From Bacillus manliponensis (GTDB lineage Bacteria > Bacillota > Bacilli > Bacillales > Bacillaceae_G): DNA of 64,000 nt. Below, in pieces: positions 47,024 through 56,675 of the stretch. Both the position numbers and the translations under genes were made by a program. Under the pieces are notes generated by a model. The model was not told the DNA's origin and ran no database searches. It saw only the letters and a list, made by a program, of their open reading frames with translations. Position 1 is the stretch's first letter; each line of letters opens with the position of its first letter. The stretch is taken from contig NZ_JOTN01000010.1 of NCBI RefSeq assembly GCF_000712595.1, forward strand, positions 62,001 through 126,000, read 5' to 3'.

Positions 47024-47554
47024 ATGAACAATCGGATAGCCTTAGTAAAAAAGGCGAAACAGGGAGACGGTGATGCTTTTGTGTCCCTTGTACAGCAATA
47101 TGAAGATGTGTTGTATAAAGTAGCAAAAAGATTGCTAGAAAATGATGAAGATGTAGCAGATGCGATGCAAGAAGCAATTATGACAGCGTATGAAAAAGTA
47201 CATACGCTTAAAAGTGAGGAGTACTTCAATACGTGGATTTGTAAAATTTTAATCAATATATGCAATCGCATATTAAATAAAAAGGGAAAGGTTACAATCA
47301 TTGCTTCGGATGATGAGCGAGCAGGGAGTGGAAATGAATTTTTAAAAGTAGAATTAGAGGATGCTTTAAATAGTCTAAATAAAGATTATAAAGTTGCTCT
47401 GGTTTTATATTATATCGTTGGGCTTAGCGTTAAAGAAATTAGCTTATTCGTAAAAGAACCAGAAGGAACAATTAAATCGAGATTGTCGAGGGCAAAGTCC
47501 ATATTACGTAATCATTATTACTGTGGTGAAGGAGTGAGTGTCAATGAACGATAA
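47024..47554 (+). CDS. ECF-type RNA polymerase sigma factor (second)
   Basis: A 176-residue sigma factor with region 2 (FVSLVQQYEDVLYKVAKRLL, DVADAMQEAIMTAYEKV, FNTWICKILINICN) and region 4 (LSVKEISLFVKEPEGTIKSRLSRAKSIL). Shine-Dalgarno aaggagg 8 bases upstream. Overlaps the DUF4179 gene by 11 bases, so the two are translationally coupled. Confidence 0.9.
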   Translation: MNNRIALVKKAKQGDGDAFVSLVQQYEDVLYKVAKRLLENDEDVADAMQEAIMTAYEKVHTLKSEEYFNTWICKILINICNRILNKKGKVTIIASDDERAGSGNEFLKVELEDALNSLNKDYKVALVLYYIVGLSVKEISLFVKEPEGTIKSRLSRAKSILRNHYYCGEGVSVNER

Positions 47555-48587
47555 ATTCGAAAGAGAACTAGAACAGTTATTCAACGAAAAGCAAGAGATG
47601 CCCGATGTTGTAAGGGAGTCTGTAAATCGTTCATATGATATGATACGGGCGAATACAAAGAAAAATAAGCGAAACAAAGTATGGAAACAAGTAGCGGTAG
47701 CAGCGTGCTCGGTTATTGTGGCGGGTGGACTGTTTACGAACGAACAAGTGAGAGCAAGTATTATCGAACTCTTTCGTTTTAACGATAAAGGTATTGAACG
47801 AGCAGTTGAGGAGGGATTTACGGAAAGGAGCAATAGTATGACGGTGGATCAAGGGGTTACTGTTGCCCTGAATCAATACTTTGCTGATGAACATAAAATG
47901 GGATTTCGCTTCAGCATTGCATTTAACGATACGAGTATACTACAAAAGCCAGTAAGACAAATATCATTTGATTATCGTTTAAAGAATGGTGATGGTGAGT
48001 ACATTTTAGAAAATATTCCTGATACAAAACCTCTAAAGGGAACGCCCGGTAAATATTACATATCAAGAGGGGATGATCAGCTTGTATCTTTAGATGAGAA
48101 ATCAGGCAATGTACAATACGAAGAGATATATGAATCTGAGGCGGGGAACATACCGATACTGCAAGGTGCTATGTTAGAAATAGAAAGTGTAAATATTTTT
48201 TATGAAGATGGTGAAATGAAAACAATTGATGGAACCTGGAATTTGCCGGTTGAGAATAGTGTGAAACAAGAAAAGGGTGAACAAATCGAGTATGAAGCGA
48301 TAAAAACCTCTCCACATTTGAAACTCAGTTCAGCAAAAGCGAGTCCAACATCTTTTAATATTGTTTTCTCAGTAGATGAAATTGTAGAAGATGAAAATGA
48401 GTTTATTGATATGAAAGTGATTGATAATAAAGGGAATGAATACAAATCTTCAGATGGGTATAGCACAGATGTAAAAGGTGGAAAGACTATTATTTATGCC
48501 AATTTCCCAATCACTTCCTATGAAAAACTAGGAAGTATCACATTAAAGACAAAGAATTTTGGAGAAATAAAATTAAAAAGGAAATAA
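47544..48587 (+). CDS. DUF4179 protein, probable anti-sigma factor (second)
   Basis: A 347-residue single-pass membrane protein: cytoplasmic N-terminus with several acidic residues, membrane segment about residues 50-66 (VWKQVAVAACSVIVAGG), then an extracytoplasmic DUF4179 domain and C-terminal beta domain. ATG 47544 has aaggagtg 7 bases upstream. Same domain plan as the protein at 36-37 kb but low sequence identity by eye. Confidence 0.85.
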   Translation: MNDKFERELEQLFNEKQEMPDVVRESVNRSYDMIRANTKKNKRNKVWKQVAVAACSVIVAGGLFTNEQVRASIIELFRFNDKGIERAVEEGFTERSNSMTVDQGVTVALNQYFADEHKMGFRFSIAFNDTSILQKPVRQISFDYRLKNGDGEYILENIPDTKPLKGTPGKYYISRGDDQLVSLDEKSGNVQYEEIYESEAGNIPILQGAMLEIESVNIFYEDGEMKTIDGTWNLPVENSVKQEKGEQIEYEAIKTSPHLKLSSAKASPTSFNIVFSVDEIVEDENEFIDMKVIDNKGNEYKSSDGYSTDVKGGKTIIYANFPITSYEKLGSITLKTKNFGEIKLKRK

Positions 48588-48635
48588 AAAGAAAACCTTT
48601 CATTCTCCCATAGATGAAAGGTTTTCTTTTATTTA
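48587..48635 (+). terminator. Terminator of the second ECF operon
   Basis: A 17-bp perfect stem (48587-48603 with 48614-48630). Confidence 0.9.
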
Positions 48636-48674
48636 TAATAAGAGTTATAAGAGAAGGGTGTGTGAGGATTTCTA

Positions 48675-50069
48675 ATGAAGGATATACTTGAACAAGTAAA
48701 ATTATTTTTAAAGATTAATGAGGACATACAATTGTATGCTGTTACTTCAGAAGAGAGTGAGCAGGAGTTTAATGTGTTTGAGAAGCGAACAGGGGAACTT
48801 GTAGCTTGTTATGAAATGGATGGAAAAGGTGGATTAAAGCATTTTGAAACGTGCCGAGATTTAGAGAAAGTACGTTGTATAGGATTATCACATGAGGCAG
48901 TTCATGAGATTGCCCAATCATTTTTACAAGTATTTGCTTCTAATATCGTTAAATTTATTTATTCATCGGAAATGATTGAAGAGGATTACGTATTTCAATT
49001 TTCCTATGAATTGCGAGATGAACGTTACGGTCTGACTTTTCCGCAACCTCCTGTCGTACTTGAGATTGCAAAGGATGGACGGATTCAGTATTTCTTTTCT
49101 GAAGGAGCAGATCGTGAAGTGCATTATCCGGCGAAGCTGATTACAAAGGAAGAAGCGAGAGAAAAATATATTGAAGCGCTTCAATTTGAATTGTTGTTTG
49201 CACAGGCGGATAAGGAGATATATGAAAATGGTGATGATTCCTATCACCTCGTTTATGCGCCAAAAGAACATGTTATGGACATAGGAGCAAACGGAGAACT
49301 ACATACATTGGAGGATTATAACGGTTTCGTTCATCAATTTTATAATATAGAAAAACGTACTGTACAAGAAGAAGAGGTTATAAAGTTAATTGGACTAGAT
49401 GATACATATATAAAGATTCATACAAACGAAATAGACGAGGAAGTAACGGAACTTTGGACAAAGAGAGATTATGTTGATGATGTGGAAGTGGAAGAAGGAA
49501 CGCCGTTTCACACTATTCAAGTACGTTTTCATAAAGAAACATTTCAGTGTATCAGCGTAATCAATAATGAACGAAAAGATGAAATGAAAGAAGTGATAAC
49601 AGAAGAGGAAGCAAGAGAAAGTGCGCTCCAATTTTTATTTGCATGTTATCCGAAGGCTGATGAACAATTTTTGATAGAGAGAAGCCATCCGTTGCATCAT
49701 TGCATATGGGAAGATGAAAACTGCGAATCACAATATGGCTTTTGGTTCCATCCTCTTTACAAAGGTAAAAGGGTAGGTACATACAGCTTAGTCATTCAAA
49801 TTGGTCAGCAGTCTGGGAAGATTTTAGAGTTTCAGGCAGTTACTGATGTTGCCGAGGAGTTACATACATTAAATGCTGAACCAACACTTTCTGAAGAAGC
49901 AGCAAAGTCAATTTATGTTCGGGACTTAGAGATGGAACTTGTGTGGGTAAAGGAGCAGAATCCAGTGCGTTATGAGCTTTGTTACGCACCATCATTCCCA
50001 AAAACAGATGGACATATTCGTATGATTGAGGCACATACAGGCATGGCATTTCATGTGAAAGTGGATTAG
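48675..50069 (+). CDS. YcdB/YcdC-repeat (DUF4901-like) protein
   Basis: A 464-residue protein with repeated units ending in a pattern like KLITKEEAREKYIEALQFELLFA, then EVITEEEARESALQFLFACYP and PTLSEEAAKSIYVRDLEMELVW, typical of YcdB/YcdC-repeat proteins. No signal peptide or membrane segment, so cytoplasmic, unlike many relatives. Shine-Dalgarno is weak (gaagggtgtg). Function unknown. Confidence 0.75.
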   Translation: MKDILEQVKLFLKINEDIQLYAVTSEESEQEFNVFEKRTGELVACYEMDGKGGLKHFETCRDLEKVRCIGLSHEAVHEIAQSFLQVFASNIVKFIYSSEMIEEDYVFQFSYELRDERYGLTFPQPPVVLEIAKDGRIQYFFSEGADREVHYPAKLITKEEAREKYIEALQFELLFAQADKEIYENGDDSYHLVYAPKEHVMDIGANGELHTLEDYNGFVHQFYNIEKRTVQEEEVIKLIGLDDTYIKIHTNEIDEEVTELWTKRDYVDDVEVEEGTPFHTIQVRFHKETFQCISVINNERKDEMKEVITEEEARESALQFLFACYPKADEQFLIERSHPLHHCIWEDENCESQYGFWFHPLYKGKRVGTYSLVIQIGQQSGKILEFQAVTDVAEELHTLNAEPTLSEEAAKSIYVRDLEMELVWVKEQNPVRYELCYAPSFPKTDGHIRMIEAHTGMAFHVKVD

Positions 50070-50072
50070 AAA

Positions 50073-50116
50073 TTGTATCCTCTGGGAAAATGGTATAAAA
50101 TAAGAACAAACGTTTG
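50073..50116 (+). promoter_or_regulatory. Promoter with LexA-like palindrome
   Basis: An extended -10 (TGGTATAAA, TATAAA at 50094-50099) with a weak TTGTAT 15 bases upstream. At 50103-50116 AGAACAAACGTTTG matches 12 of 14 positions of the B. subtilis LexA box (CGAACRNRYGTTYC) and sits at the start point, as an operator would. Confidence 0.45.
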
Positions 50117-50133
50117 TTTTCTTGGAGGTACAT

Positions 50134-50469
50134 ATGAAATTAGAACAGTTATTGAAACCAACACTTACTTAGAAAAGTCGGATGAGTGATGGAGATGATA
50201 TATTTACAGAAGAGAATATTGAAGCTACGGAAAAAGTGTTGCATACGTATGTAACACTTTTACAACGCCTGGATGAGCGTGAGAAAGAGCAGACAATTAT
50301 GGACTGTGTGGAACAAGTCGTTGTTGCTTTGAATGAGTTAAACGAAAGATATGATTGTTTCATTGAAACGGAAGAACGAGAAGAGTTATATGAATTTATT
50401 ACAGAATCAGCAGCAATAGCTGGCTTGAAAGTAGAAGAGGATATAACAGAAGAGTGGCGAGAGTGGTAA
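50134..50469 (+). pseudogene. Small acidic protein gene interrupted by an in-frame TAG
   Basis: ATG 50134 has a perfect Shine-Dalgarno (ggaggt) but stops at TAG 50170-50172 after 12 codons. The same frame continues without another stop to 50469: ATG 50182 opens 95 codons (MSDGDDIFTEENIEATEKV...), helical and acidic, but with no ribosome site. The simplest reading is one 111-residue protein with codon 13 changed to amber. The downstream part might still be made by reinitiation. No family recognised. Confidence 0.65.
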
Positions 50470-50485
50470 GTCCTCTAAACACAAC

Positions 50486-50514
50486 TTGCATCTTTCTCAT
50501 GAATGTAGTACATT
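50486..50514 (+). promoter_or_regulatory. asnS promoter
   Basis: TTGCAT (50486-50491), 17 bases, TACATT (50509-50514). Confidence 0.6.
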
Positions 50515-50536
50515 ATTTTTAGTTTAACATTTAGAA

Positions 50537-50802
50537 AAGACGATGATAAGGAAAAGTAGTATATACTATAATCCAAAGCGAGTCAGGGACGGTGCGAGCC
50601 TGATGAGGCGGTATATATGAAGAACACCTTGGAGTTGCTAACCGAAATTGAAAAGTATTTCAAGAGTAGACTTAGACGGGAATCCGGCCTGTTACAAACC
50701 GGGAAAGTATGTAATACATACGAGTAGAGTTGGTCTTTATGACAAATTGGGTGGTACCGCGAAGTTTAACCTTTCGTCCCTTTATGGATGAAAGGTTTTT
50801 TT
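50537..50802 (+). promoter_or_regulatory. T-box riboswitch, asparagine type, upstream of asnS
   Basis: Specifier AAC (50623-50625, Asn) followed by acc. T-box core TGGGTGGTACCGCG at 50748-50761; terminator aacctttcgtccc paired with ggatgaaaggttt, then Ts. Confidence 0.95.
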
Positions 50803-50834
50803 ATATTTCAATATAAGTAAAGGAGCAATACACA

Positions 50835-52226
50835 ATGGAAAACACATTAGTAAAAAGCTTGTATAGAGAAACTGACAAGTATGTAGATCAAAAAGTACAA
50901 GTATCTGGTTGGATTCGTAACTTACGCGATTCAAAAGTATTTGGTTTTATTGAATTAAACGATGGAAGCTTTTTTAAAGGCGTACAAATCGTTTTCGATA
51001 CAGAGCTTGAAAACTTTAAAGAAATCGCAAAGCTTCCGCTAAGCTCTTCTGTTAAAGTAGAAGGTACGTTAATTGCAACACCAAGTGCAAAGCAGCCGTT
51101 TGAAATTAAAGCGGAGAAAATTGAGATTGAGGGCTTATCACATTCTGATTACCCACTGCAAAAGAAGCGTCATACGTTTGAGTACTTACGTACAATTGCG
51201 CACTTACGTCCAAGAACGAATGCATTTTCTGCAACGTTCCGTGTGCGTTCTATCGCAGCGTTTGCAATTCATCAGTTCTTCCAAGAACGTGGATTTGTAC
51301 ACGTTCATACGCCAATCATCACAGGTAGCGATACAGAAGGTGCAGGCGAAATGTTCCGTGTTACAACGCAAGATTTAAACAACGTACCAAAAGGTGAAGA
51401 TGGAAAAGTTGATGAGTCCCAAGACTTCTTTGGTAAAGAAACAAACTTAACGGTAAGTGGTCAGCTAAATGCAGAAGCATACGCGTTAGCATTCCGTGAT
51501 GTGTATACATTTGGTCCAACGTTCCGTGCTGAAAACTCAAACACAACTCGTCATGCTGCTGAGTTTTGGATGGTTGAGCCGGAGATTGCATTCGCTGAGC
51601 TTGAAGATGTAATGAACTTAACAGAAGATATGCTGAAATATGCAATGAAATACGTATTAGAACATGCACCAGAAGAAATGGAATTCTTCAACAGCTTCGT
51701 TGACAAAACAGTTCTTGAGCGTATGAACAACGTAATCAATTCTGATTTTGGACGCATCACATATACAGAGGCAATTGAAGTACTGAAAAAATCAGGTGAA
51801 GACTTCAAATACCCAGTAGAGTGGGGCATTGACCTACAAACAGAGCATGAAAGATACTTATCTGAACAAGTATTTAAACGTCCTGTATTCGTAACAGACT
51901 ATCCAAAAGATATTAAAGCATTCTACATGCGCTTAAACGATGACGGCAAAACAGTAGCGGCAACAGACCTACTTGTTCCTGGCATCGGTGAGTTAATCGG
52001 CGGAAGTCAACGTGAAGAACGAGAAGACGTATTAGTAGATAGAATTAAAGAACTAGGTATGAATGAAGAAGATTACTGGTGGTACTTAGAGCTAAGAAAA
52101 TATGGCGGTACAAAACATGCTGGATTTGGTCTTGGTTTCGAGCGCTTCTTAATGTACATTACTGGCATGGCAAACATTCGTGATGTAATTCCGTTCCCAA
52201 GAACACCAGGCTCTTCAGATTTTTAA
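50835..52226 (+). CDS. asnS: Asparaginyl-tRNA synthetase
   Basis: Charges tRNA-Asn. The 463-residue class IIb enzyme has an OB-fold anticodon domain (about 17-100, [13 protein letters not shown]), then motif 1, motif 2 ([24 protein letters not shown] region) and motif 3 ([13 protein letters not shown]). Shine-Dalgarno aaaggag. T-box regulated. Confidence 0.97.
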   Translation: MENTLVKSLYRETDKYVDQKVQVSGWIRNLRDSKVFGFIELNDGSFFKGVQIVFDTELENFKEIAKLPLSSSVKVEGTLIATPSAKQPFEIKAEKIEIEGLSHSDYPLQKKRHTFEYLRTIAHLRPRTNAFSATFRVRSIAAFAIHQFFQERGFVHVHTPIITGSDTEGAGEMFRVTTQDLNNVPKGEDGKVDESQDFFGKETNLTVSGQLNAEAYALAFRDVYTFGPTFRAENSNTTRHAAEFWMVEPEIAFAELEDVMNLTEDMLKYAMKYVLEHAPEEMEFFNSFVDKTVLERMNNVINSDFGRITYTEAIEVLKKSGEDFKYPVEWGIDLQTEHERYLSEQVFKRPVFVTDYPKDIKAFYMRLNDDGKTVAATDLLVPGIGELIGGSQREEREDVLVDRIKELGMNEEDYWWYLELRKYGGTKHAGFGLGFERFLMYITGMANIRDVIPFPRTPGSSDF

Positions 52227-52230
52227 GATG

Positions 52231-52263
52231 AAAAAAGCGAGAGATCTTATCTCTCGCTTTTTC
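52231..52263 (+). terminator. Terminator of asnS
   Basis: aaagcgagaga pairs with tctctcgcttt, T run. Confidence 0.88.
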
Positions 52264-52314
52264 TATTACATAGTTTTACTCTCGTAAGGAGAAAGTAACG
52301 ATGGAGGTGAAACT

Positions 52315-52449
52315 ATGGGCCGTAAAACGAAAAAAGATCCATCAAGAGTAGGTCTTGGTTCTTCACAAGTAGAAGGACAAGGTACAACGACAGAGGAGAC
52401 AGGCTCTTTTGCAGTGTCTTCTTCACATAAGAAACAAAAGCGTAGTTAA
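52315..52449 (+). CDS. 44-residue basic protein, function unknown
   Basis: A perfect Shine-Dalgarno (ggaggtgaa) 6 bases before ATG opens a 44-codon frame: MGRKTKKDPSRVGLGSSQVE at the start, Thr/Ser/Gly-rich middle and a basic end (HKKQKRS). Size and composition recall minor spore proteins, but I do not recognise the family. A bidirectional terminator follows its stop codon. Confidence 0.75.
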   Translation: MGRKTKKDPSRVGLGSSQVEGQGTTTEETGSFAVSSSHKKQKRS

Positions 52450-52450
52450 T

Positions 52451-52500
52451 AAAAAAACAGTCCGAAGTTTTCCGGTAGGTACCTTTTCGGACTGTTTTTT
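52451..52500. terminator. Bidirectional terminator
   Basis: aaaaaacagtccga pairs with tcggactgtttttt; serves the 44-codon gene and the convergent gene at 52500. Confidence 0.85.
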
Positions 52501-52745
52501 TATTCGTCTCTAACTTCTTGTACGATAGCCTCTACATTTTTTTGCAAACGATTAAAGTAAAAGAACCAAGCGATGCTCGCGAGTACATAATAAATTGCCA
52601 TAATGCAGAGGTTGTCTACTATGTTTGTGCTAATCGATTTTGCTGAGAAGAAAACACCCCAAATCGTGGAGAGAGCAAAAAGTGTAACTGGGAAGATGAA
52701 ATGTACAAATAAGTAGATTGTTTTGTTTACTTTTGAATGACTCAT
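52500..52745 (-). CDS. Small two-helix membrane protein, function unknown
   Basis: An 81-residue protein with two hydrophobic segments (about 11-32 and 43-64) and a charged C-terminus. ATG 52745 has ggaggaac-like ribosome site (rc of gttcctcc). No family recognised. Confidence 0.75.
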   Translation of the reverse strand: MSHSKVNKTIYLFVHFIFPVTLFALSTIWGVFFSAKSISTNIVDNLCIMAIYYVLASIAWFFYFNRLQKNVEAIVQEVRDE

Positions 52746-52822
52746 TCATGTTCCTCCCATTCTGTTATGTTTTCTAATATAATCATAACATAGAAAATAC
52801 TGGATAGTTATGTTTCCAATTA

Positions 52823-52848
52823 AAAAAGAGACTTCATGAAGTCTCTTT
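52823..52848 (-). terminator. Terminator of rnhC
   Basis: aaagagacttca pairs with tgaagtctcttt; T run on the minus strand. It lies about 40 bases past the stop codon. Confidence 0.82.
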
Positions 52849-52888
52849 ACGTTTAAGCGCATTATATCCTGCCCATACTGAAACAAAG

Positions 52889-53827
52889 CTATCGTTTTAA
52901 CAAACGCATTGCTTTTTCTGTATTTGCAAAATGTATCTTTACAAACTCATGTAATCGTTCTTTTCCTAGTTTTTGTATTAATTTTGCCGCTGCGATGTCC
53001 ACTTGACTGCCCGCTCCTTTTGGTAGTGGCATACCTGCTTTTTTGCTGAGGTCGTCAAACTTTTTAACGAAGGAATAACGAGCTAAAATAGAGGCGGCTG
53101 CAACAGCGATATGTACGCTTTCTCCTTTCGTTGCAAAATAAACATTTTCACGCTGTACGTTCTTTTGTTTCGCTAAATATTTGTAATATGTCGTTGGTTG
53201 TGTGAATTGATCAATTAAAATTCCTTCTGGCTTTGTGGGGCCAAGTTTTTCAAGTAAATTCATAATCGCTTTATTATGAAGCATCGCTTTTAATTGCCCT
53301 TGATTGTAGCCTTTTTCAAATAGCTCATTATATTTCTCGTTATGTAACACAAGTGAGCTGTAAGGAATAACGGTAAGAATTTGCTTTGCGATTTCTGTAA
53401 TTTGCGCGTCGTTTAAGTTTTTGGAGTCTTTCACGCCAAGTTCTTTTAATAATGGAATTTGCTCGGCAGATACGTACGCAGCAACAACTGTCATCGGTCC
53501 GAAGTAATCGCCTGTTCCAACCTCATCTGAGCCGACAATCGACATCGCTGCAATAGAAGCTGGCGGTGCAAAGCCGTGTGCGTTCACTGTTTTTTTACGA
53601 GGCGCAGCAGTTACTTCAGCGCTATTTTGCCAGCGTGCTGCTTCTTCTGAGGCACGTCCCCCTTGAAACATTACTTTTCCTGATTTATAAGCGGTAACTG
53701 TGCATGAAGGTACTTTCGCCATAAAAATACCACCTTGTGGAACTTTAGGTGCAATGGAATGTTTATAAGCTTCTTTCATTTTTTCAATTGCAGAAGGATT
53801 TGTTTGAATTACGATAGAATTTGACAA
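52889..53827 (-). CDS. rnhC: Ribonuclease HIII
   Basis: Cleaves RNA in RNA-DNA hybrids. The 312-residue protein has the HIII N-terminal substrate-binding domain and the catalytic domain with GSDEVGTGDYFGPMTV (Asp-Glu), a further Asp in LKELGVKDSKNL and later Asp in GILIDQF. TTG start at 53827 with AAGGAGCGA 6 bases upstream. Convergent with the small membrane protein, divergent from zapA. Confidence 0.94.
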   Translation of the reverse strand: MSNSIVIQTNPSAIEKMKEAYKHSIAPKVPQGGIFMAKVPSCTVTAYKSGKVMFQGGRASEEAARWQNSAEVTAAPRKKTVNAHGFAPPASIAAMSIVGSDEVGTGDYFGPMTVVAAYVSAEQIPLLKELGVKDSKNLNDAQITEIAKQILTVIPYSSLVLHNEKYNELFEKGYNQGQLKAMLHNKAIMNLLEKLGPTKPEGILIDQFTQPTTYYKYLAKQKNVQRENVYFATKGESVHIAVAAASILARYSFVKKFDDLSKKAGMPLPKGAGSQVDIAAAKLIQKLGKERLHEFVKIHFANTEKAMRLLKR

Positions 53828-53842
53828 AACAGTCGCTCCTTT

Positions 53843-53996
53843 TTTATATAATCCTGCTCTAACAGAGGCTGTAAACCTCTCATATTACATTTCGGAGATT
53901 TGGGTGGGAGGTTTACAGTCCGTAAGAGTCAGGTTCGTTCGACTAACAATCATAGGGAGATAGAAGAACTCTCCCTGTAACTGAAGTTTCCCTATA
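53843..53996 (+). repeat. bcr1-type repeat, diverged full length
   Basis: About 154 bp from TTTAT (53843-53847) to a decayed border (ctatat). It retains ggctgtaa, gtgggaggtttacagtccgtaagagtc and tgaagtttccc, with diverged arms. It sits in the shared upstream region of rnhC and zapA. Confidence 0.7.
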
Positions 53997-54093
53997 TATT
54001 TTATCATATCGAATTGTCGTTTCTGTTTCCATATTATGATGGTTCATGGTATGATAAACTTTAGGATTCTGTACGTGATTGGAGGCCAGTAAG

Positions 54094-54363
54094 TTGTCAC
54101 AACAAAATGGAAATCGAAGTCGAATTAATGTAGAAATATACGGCCAACAATATTCGGTTGTTGGCGATGAAAGTACAAGTCATATCCGCATGGTCGCAGC
54201 GATTGTGGATGATAAAATGCGTGAACTCAATGCTAAGAATCCTTCGCTTGATACAAGTAGACTAGCGGTATTGACAGCAGTGAATGTCATACACGATTAC
54301 ATAAAATTAAAAGATGAACATGAAAAGTTGAAAGAAAGTATGAAACAAGAAGGAATGGAATAG
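54094..54363 (+). CDS. zapA: Cell division protein ZapA
   Basis: Promotes FtsZ bundling at the division site. The 89-residue protein has the ZapA head ([18 protein letters not shown] and [19 protein letters not shown]) and a C-terminal coiled coil. TTG 54094 with ggagg 8 bases upstream is preferred over a TTG at 54079, which overlaps the ribosome site. Confidence 0.92.
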   Translation: MSQQNGNRSRINVEIYGQQYSVVGDESTSHIRMVAAIVDDKMRELNAKNPSLDTSRLAVLTAVNVIHDYIKLKDEHEKLKESMKQEGME

Positions 54364-54364
54364 T

Positions 54365-54904
54365 ATGATTGATATTCTTATCATTTTGTTGCTTATTATG
54401 GGCTTTTTTCTCGGATTGAGAAGAGGCTTTATATTGCAACTCGTAAAGTTAACGGGCTTTATTATTGCATACCTTGTCGCATACTGGTACTGTAAAGATT
54501 TTGCGCCAGTACTTCAAAAAATTGTCCCATATCCGTTTGAACAAAATGCGTCTGTTCCAGAGTGGATTGATGCAAGTGATATGGAAACGGTTTTCTATCA
54601 AGCGATTGCGTTTATTGCACTATTCATCATAGCAAAAATTGCACTCACATTACTTGGACATTTGCTAAATATGTTTACAGAAATTCCAGTATTAAAGCAA
54701 GTAAATGCACTTGCAGGTGCGCTATTAGGATTCGTAGAAGTATATGTTATTTTGTTTGTACTAATTATTGTCGGATCATTACTTCCGGTAGAACCGGTAC
54801 AAACATCGCTTGAACAATCAGCAATTAGTAAAATAATAGTAGACGATACACCGATTCTTTCTGAAAAGGTTAAGGAATTATGGCAGACAGGTAGCAAAGT
54901 ATAA
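54365..54904 (+). CDS. cvpA: CvpA family membrane protein
   Basis: A 179-residue membrane protein with four hydrophobic segments, starting MIDILIILLLIMGFFLGLRRG, the family signature with Gly-x-x-Arg-Gly. CvpA is named for colicin V production in E. coli; role here unknown (YshB in B. subtilis). It begins one base after the zapA stop. Confidence 0.88.
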   Translation: MIDILIILLLIMGFFLGLRRGFILQLVKLTGFIIAYLVAYWYCKDFAPVLQKIVPYPFEQNASVPEWIDASDMETVFYQAIAFIALFIIAKIALTLLGHLLNMFTEIPVLKQVNALAGALLGFVEVYVILFVLIIVGSLLPVEPVQTSLEQSAISKIIVDDTPILSEKVKELWQTGSKV

Positions 54905-54936
54905 CTTCTCTTTTTTAGAAAGAGAAGTTTTTTTTC
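54903..54936 (+). terminator. Terminator of zapA-cvpA
   Basis: aacttctcttt pairs with aaagagaagtt, T8. Confidence 0.88.
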
Positions 54937-54959
54937 TAGAGCGGAAAGGCGGGAGAAGA

Positions 54960-56675
54960 ATGAAAGTAAATAAAAAACAAGTAATTAAACTACTTGAAAC
55001 AATTGGTTTGTTTATGGAGCTAAAAGGAGAAAATCCTTTTAAAATATCAGCATTTCGTAAAGCGGCGGCTGCGCTTGAAAGTGATGATCGCAGTCTTTCA
55101 GAAATTGAAGATTTCACAAAAATTCCAGGTATCGGGAAAGGAACTGCAGCTGTTATTACAGAATATATCGAGCTTGGCACTTCGGAAGTGTTAGCAGAGC
55201 TCGAAAAAGAAGTGCCGAGCAGTTTGTTACCATTATTAAAGCTTCCAGGGCTTGGAGGTAAAAAGGTCGCAAAATTATATAAAGAGCTTGGCGTTACAGA
55301 TATGGAAACGTTAAAAACAGCTTGTGAAGAAAATAAGGTACAGGCACTTGCTGGATTTGGGAAGAAAACAGAAGAAAAAATATTAGAGGCAATTGCACAA
55401 GTTGGTTCTCGCCCAGAGCGTTTACCAATCGCGATGGTCCTTCCTATTGCCAGGGAAATAGAAGAGAAATTGTCACAAGTACAAGAAATTAGTCGTTTCT
55501 CTAGAGCGGGTAGTTTACGACGCGTTCGTGAAACAGTAAAAGATTTAGATTTCATTATTGCGACGACAGAGTCAGAAAAAGTACGCGAACATTTATTACA
55601 GTTTGATAATATGATTGAAGTTATTGCAAGTGGCGATACAAAAGTATCTATTCGTCTTCAGTATGAATATGATATTTCGATTGATTTCCGCCTTGTGCAG
55701 CCAGAAGAGTTTGTCACAACACTTCACCACTTTACTGGCTCAAAGGATCATAATGTAAGAATGCGTCAAATTGCGAAAGATAAAGGGGAAAAAATTAGTG
55801 AGTATGGCGTGGGAAACTTAGAAACGGGTGAAGTGAAAACGTTTGAAACAGAAGAAGAGTTTTTCGCTCATTTCGGTTTACCATTTATCCCGCCAGAAGT
55901 ACGTGAAGATGGAAAAGAAATTGAGATGATTACAGAATATCCAAGCTTCATTCAGTTTTCCGATATTCAAGGTGATTTGCATATGCATACAACGTGGAGT
56001 GACGGTGCCTTTTCGATTGAAGAGATGGTACAAGCTTGTCGTGCGCGTGGGTATAAATATATGGCAATTACGGACCACTCACAATATTTAAAAGTCGCGA
56101 ACGGGTTAACGAAAGAACGTCTTCATGAACAGGGAAAAGAAATTGTTCGTATGAATGAAAAGTATCCAGACATTACAATTTTACGTGGAATTGAAATGGA
56201 CATTTTACCAGATGCAACGCTTGATTTTGATGATGAAGTGTTAGCAGAACTAGATTATGTAATTGGAGCGATTCACTCTAGTTTCTCACAAGATCGTGAA
56301 ACAATTATGAAACGTCTTCGCGCGGCGATTGAAAATAAACATGTAACAATGATTGCGCATCCGACAGGGCGTTTATTAGGACGTCGCGAAGGATACGATG
56401 TGGATCCAGAATTGCTGATTGAACTTGCGAAAGAAACAAATACTGTACTTGAATTAAACGCAAATCCAAATCGTTTAGATTTAAGTGCCAAATTATTAAA
56501 GCAAGCGCAAGATGCTGGTGTGAAAGTAGCAATTAATACAGATGCTCATACACTTGAAATGTTAGAAGATATGGAAACAGGTGTTGCTGCAGCACGCAAA
56601 GGTTGGATTCAAAAAGATACAGTGATTAACACTTGGGATATAGAACGTTTATTAGACTTTATTAAAAAGAAATAA
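54960..56675 (+). CDS. polX: DNA polymerase/3'-5' exonuclease PolX
   Basis: Family X repair polymerase of 571 residues. N-terminal helix-hairpin-helix repeats (FTKIPGIGKGTA, LKLPGLGGKKVAKLY), palm aspartates in VKDLDFIIAT and DISIDFRL, and a C-terminal PHP phosphoesterase domain (from about 338: GDLHMHTTWSDG, AITDHSQYLK, TDAHT) that gives exonuclease activity. Shine-Dalgarno ggcgggag-like. Followed by mutS2. Confidence 0.95.
   Translation: MKVNKKQVIKLLETIGLFMELKGENPFKISAFRKAAAALESDDRSLSEIEDFTKIPGIGKGTAAVITEYIELGTSEVLAELEKEVPSSLLPLLKLPGLGGKKVAKLYKELGVTDMETLKTACEENKVQALAGFGKKTEEKILEAIAQVGSRPERLPIAMVLPIAREIEEKLSQVQEISRFSRAGSLRRVRETVKDLDFIIATTESEKVREHLLQFDNMIEVIASGDTKVSIRLQYEYDISIDFRLVQPEEFVTTLHHFTGSKDHNVRMRQIAKDKGEKISEYGVGNLETGEVKTFETEEEFFAHFGLPFIPPEVREDGKEIEMITEYPSFIQFSDIQGDLHMHTTWSDGAFSIEEMVQACRARGYKYMAITDHSQYLKVANGLTKERLHEQGKEIVRMNEKYPDITILRGIEMDILPDATLDFDDEVLAELDYVIGAIHSSFSQDRETIMKRLRAAIENKHVTMIAHPTGRLLGRREGYDVDPELLIELAKETNTVLELNANPNRLDLSAKLLKQAQDAGVKVAINTDAHTLEMLEDMETGVAAARKGWIQKDTVINTWDIERLLDFIKKK

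Noticed and set aside
52853-52913. Short minus-strand frame overlapping the rnhC 3' end (Ser-Phe-Val-Ser-Val-Trp-Ala-Gly...)
   Set aside because: About 20 codons without a start codon or ribosome site; not enough to claim a gene fragment.
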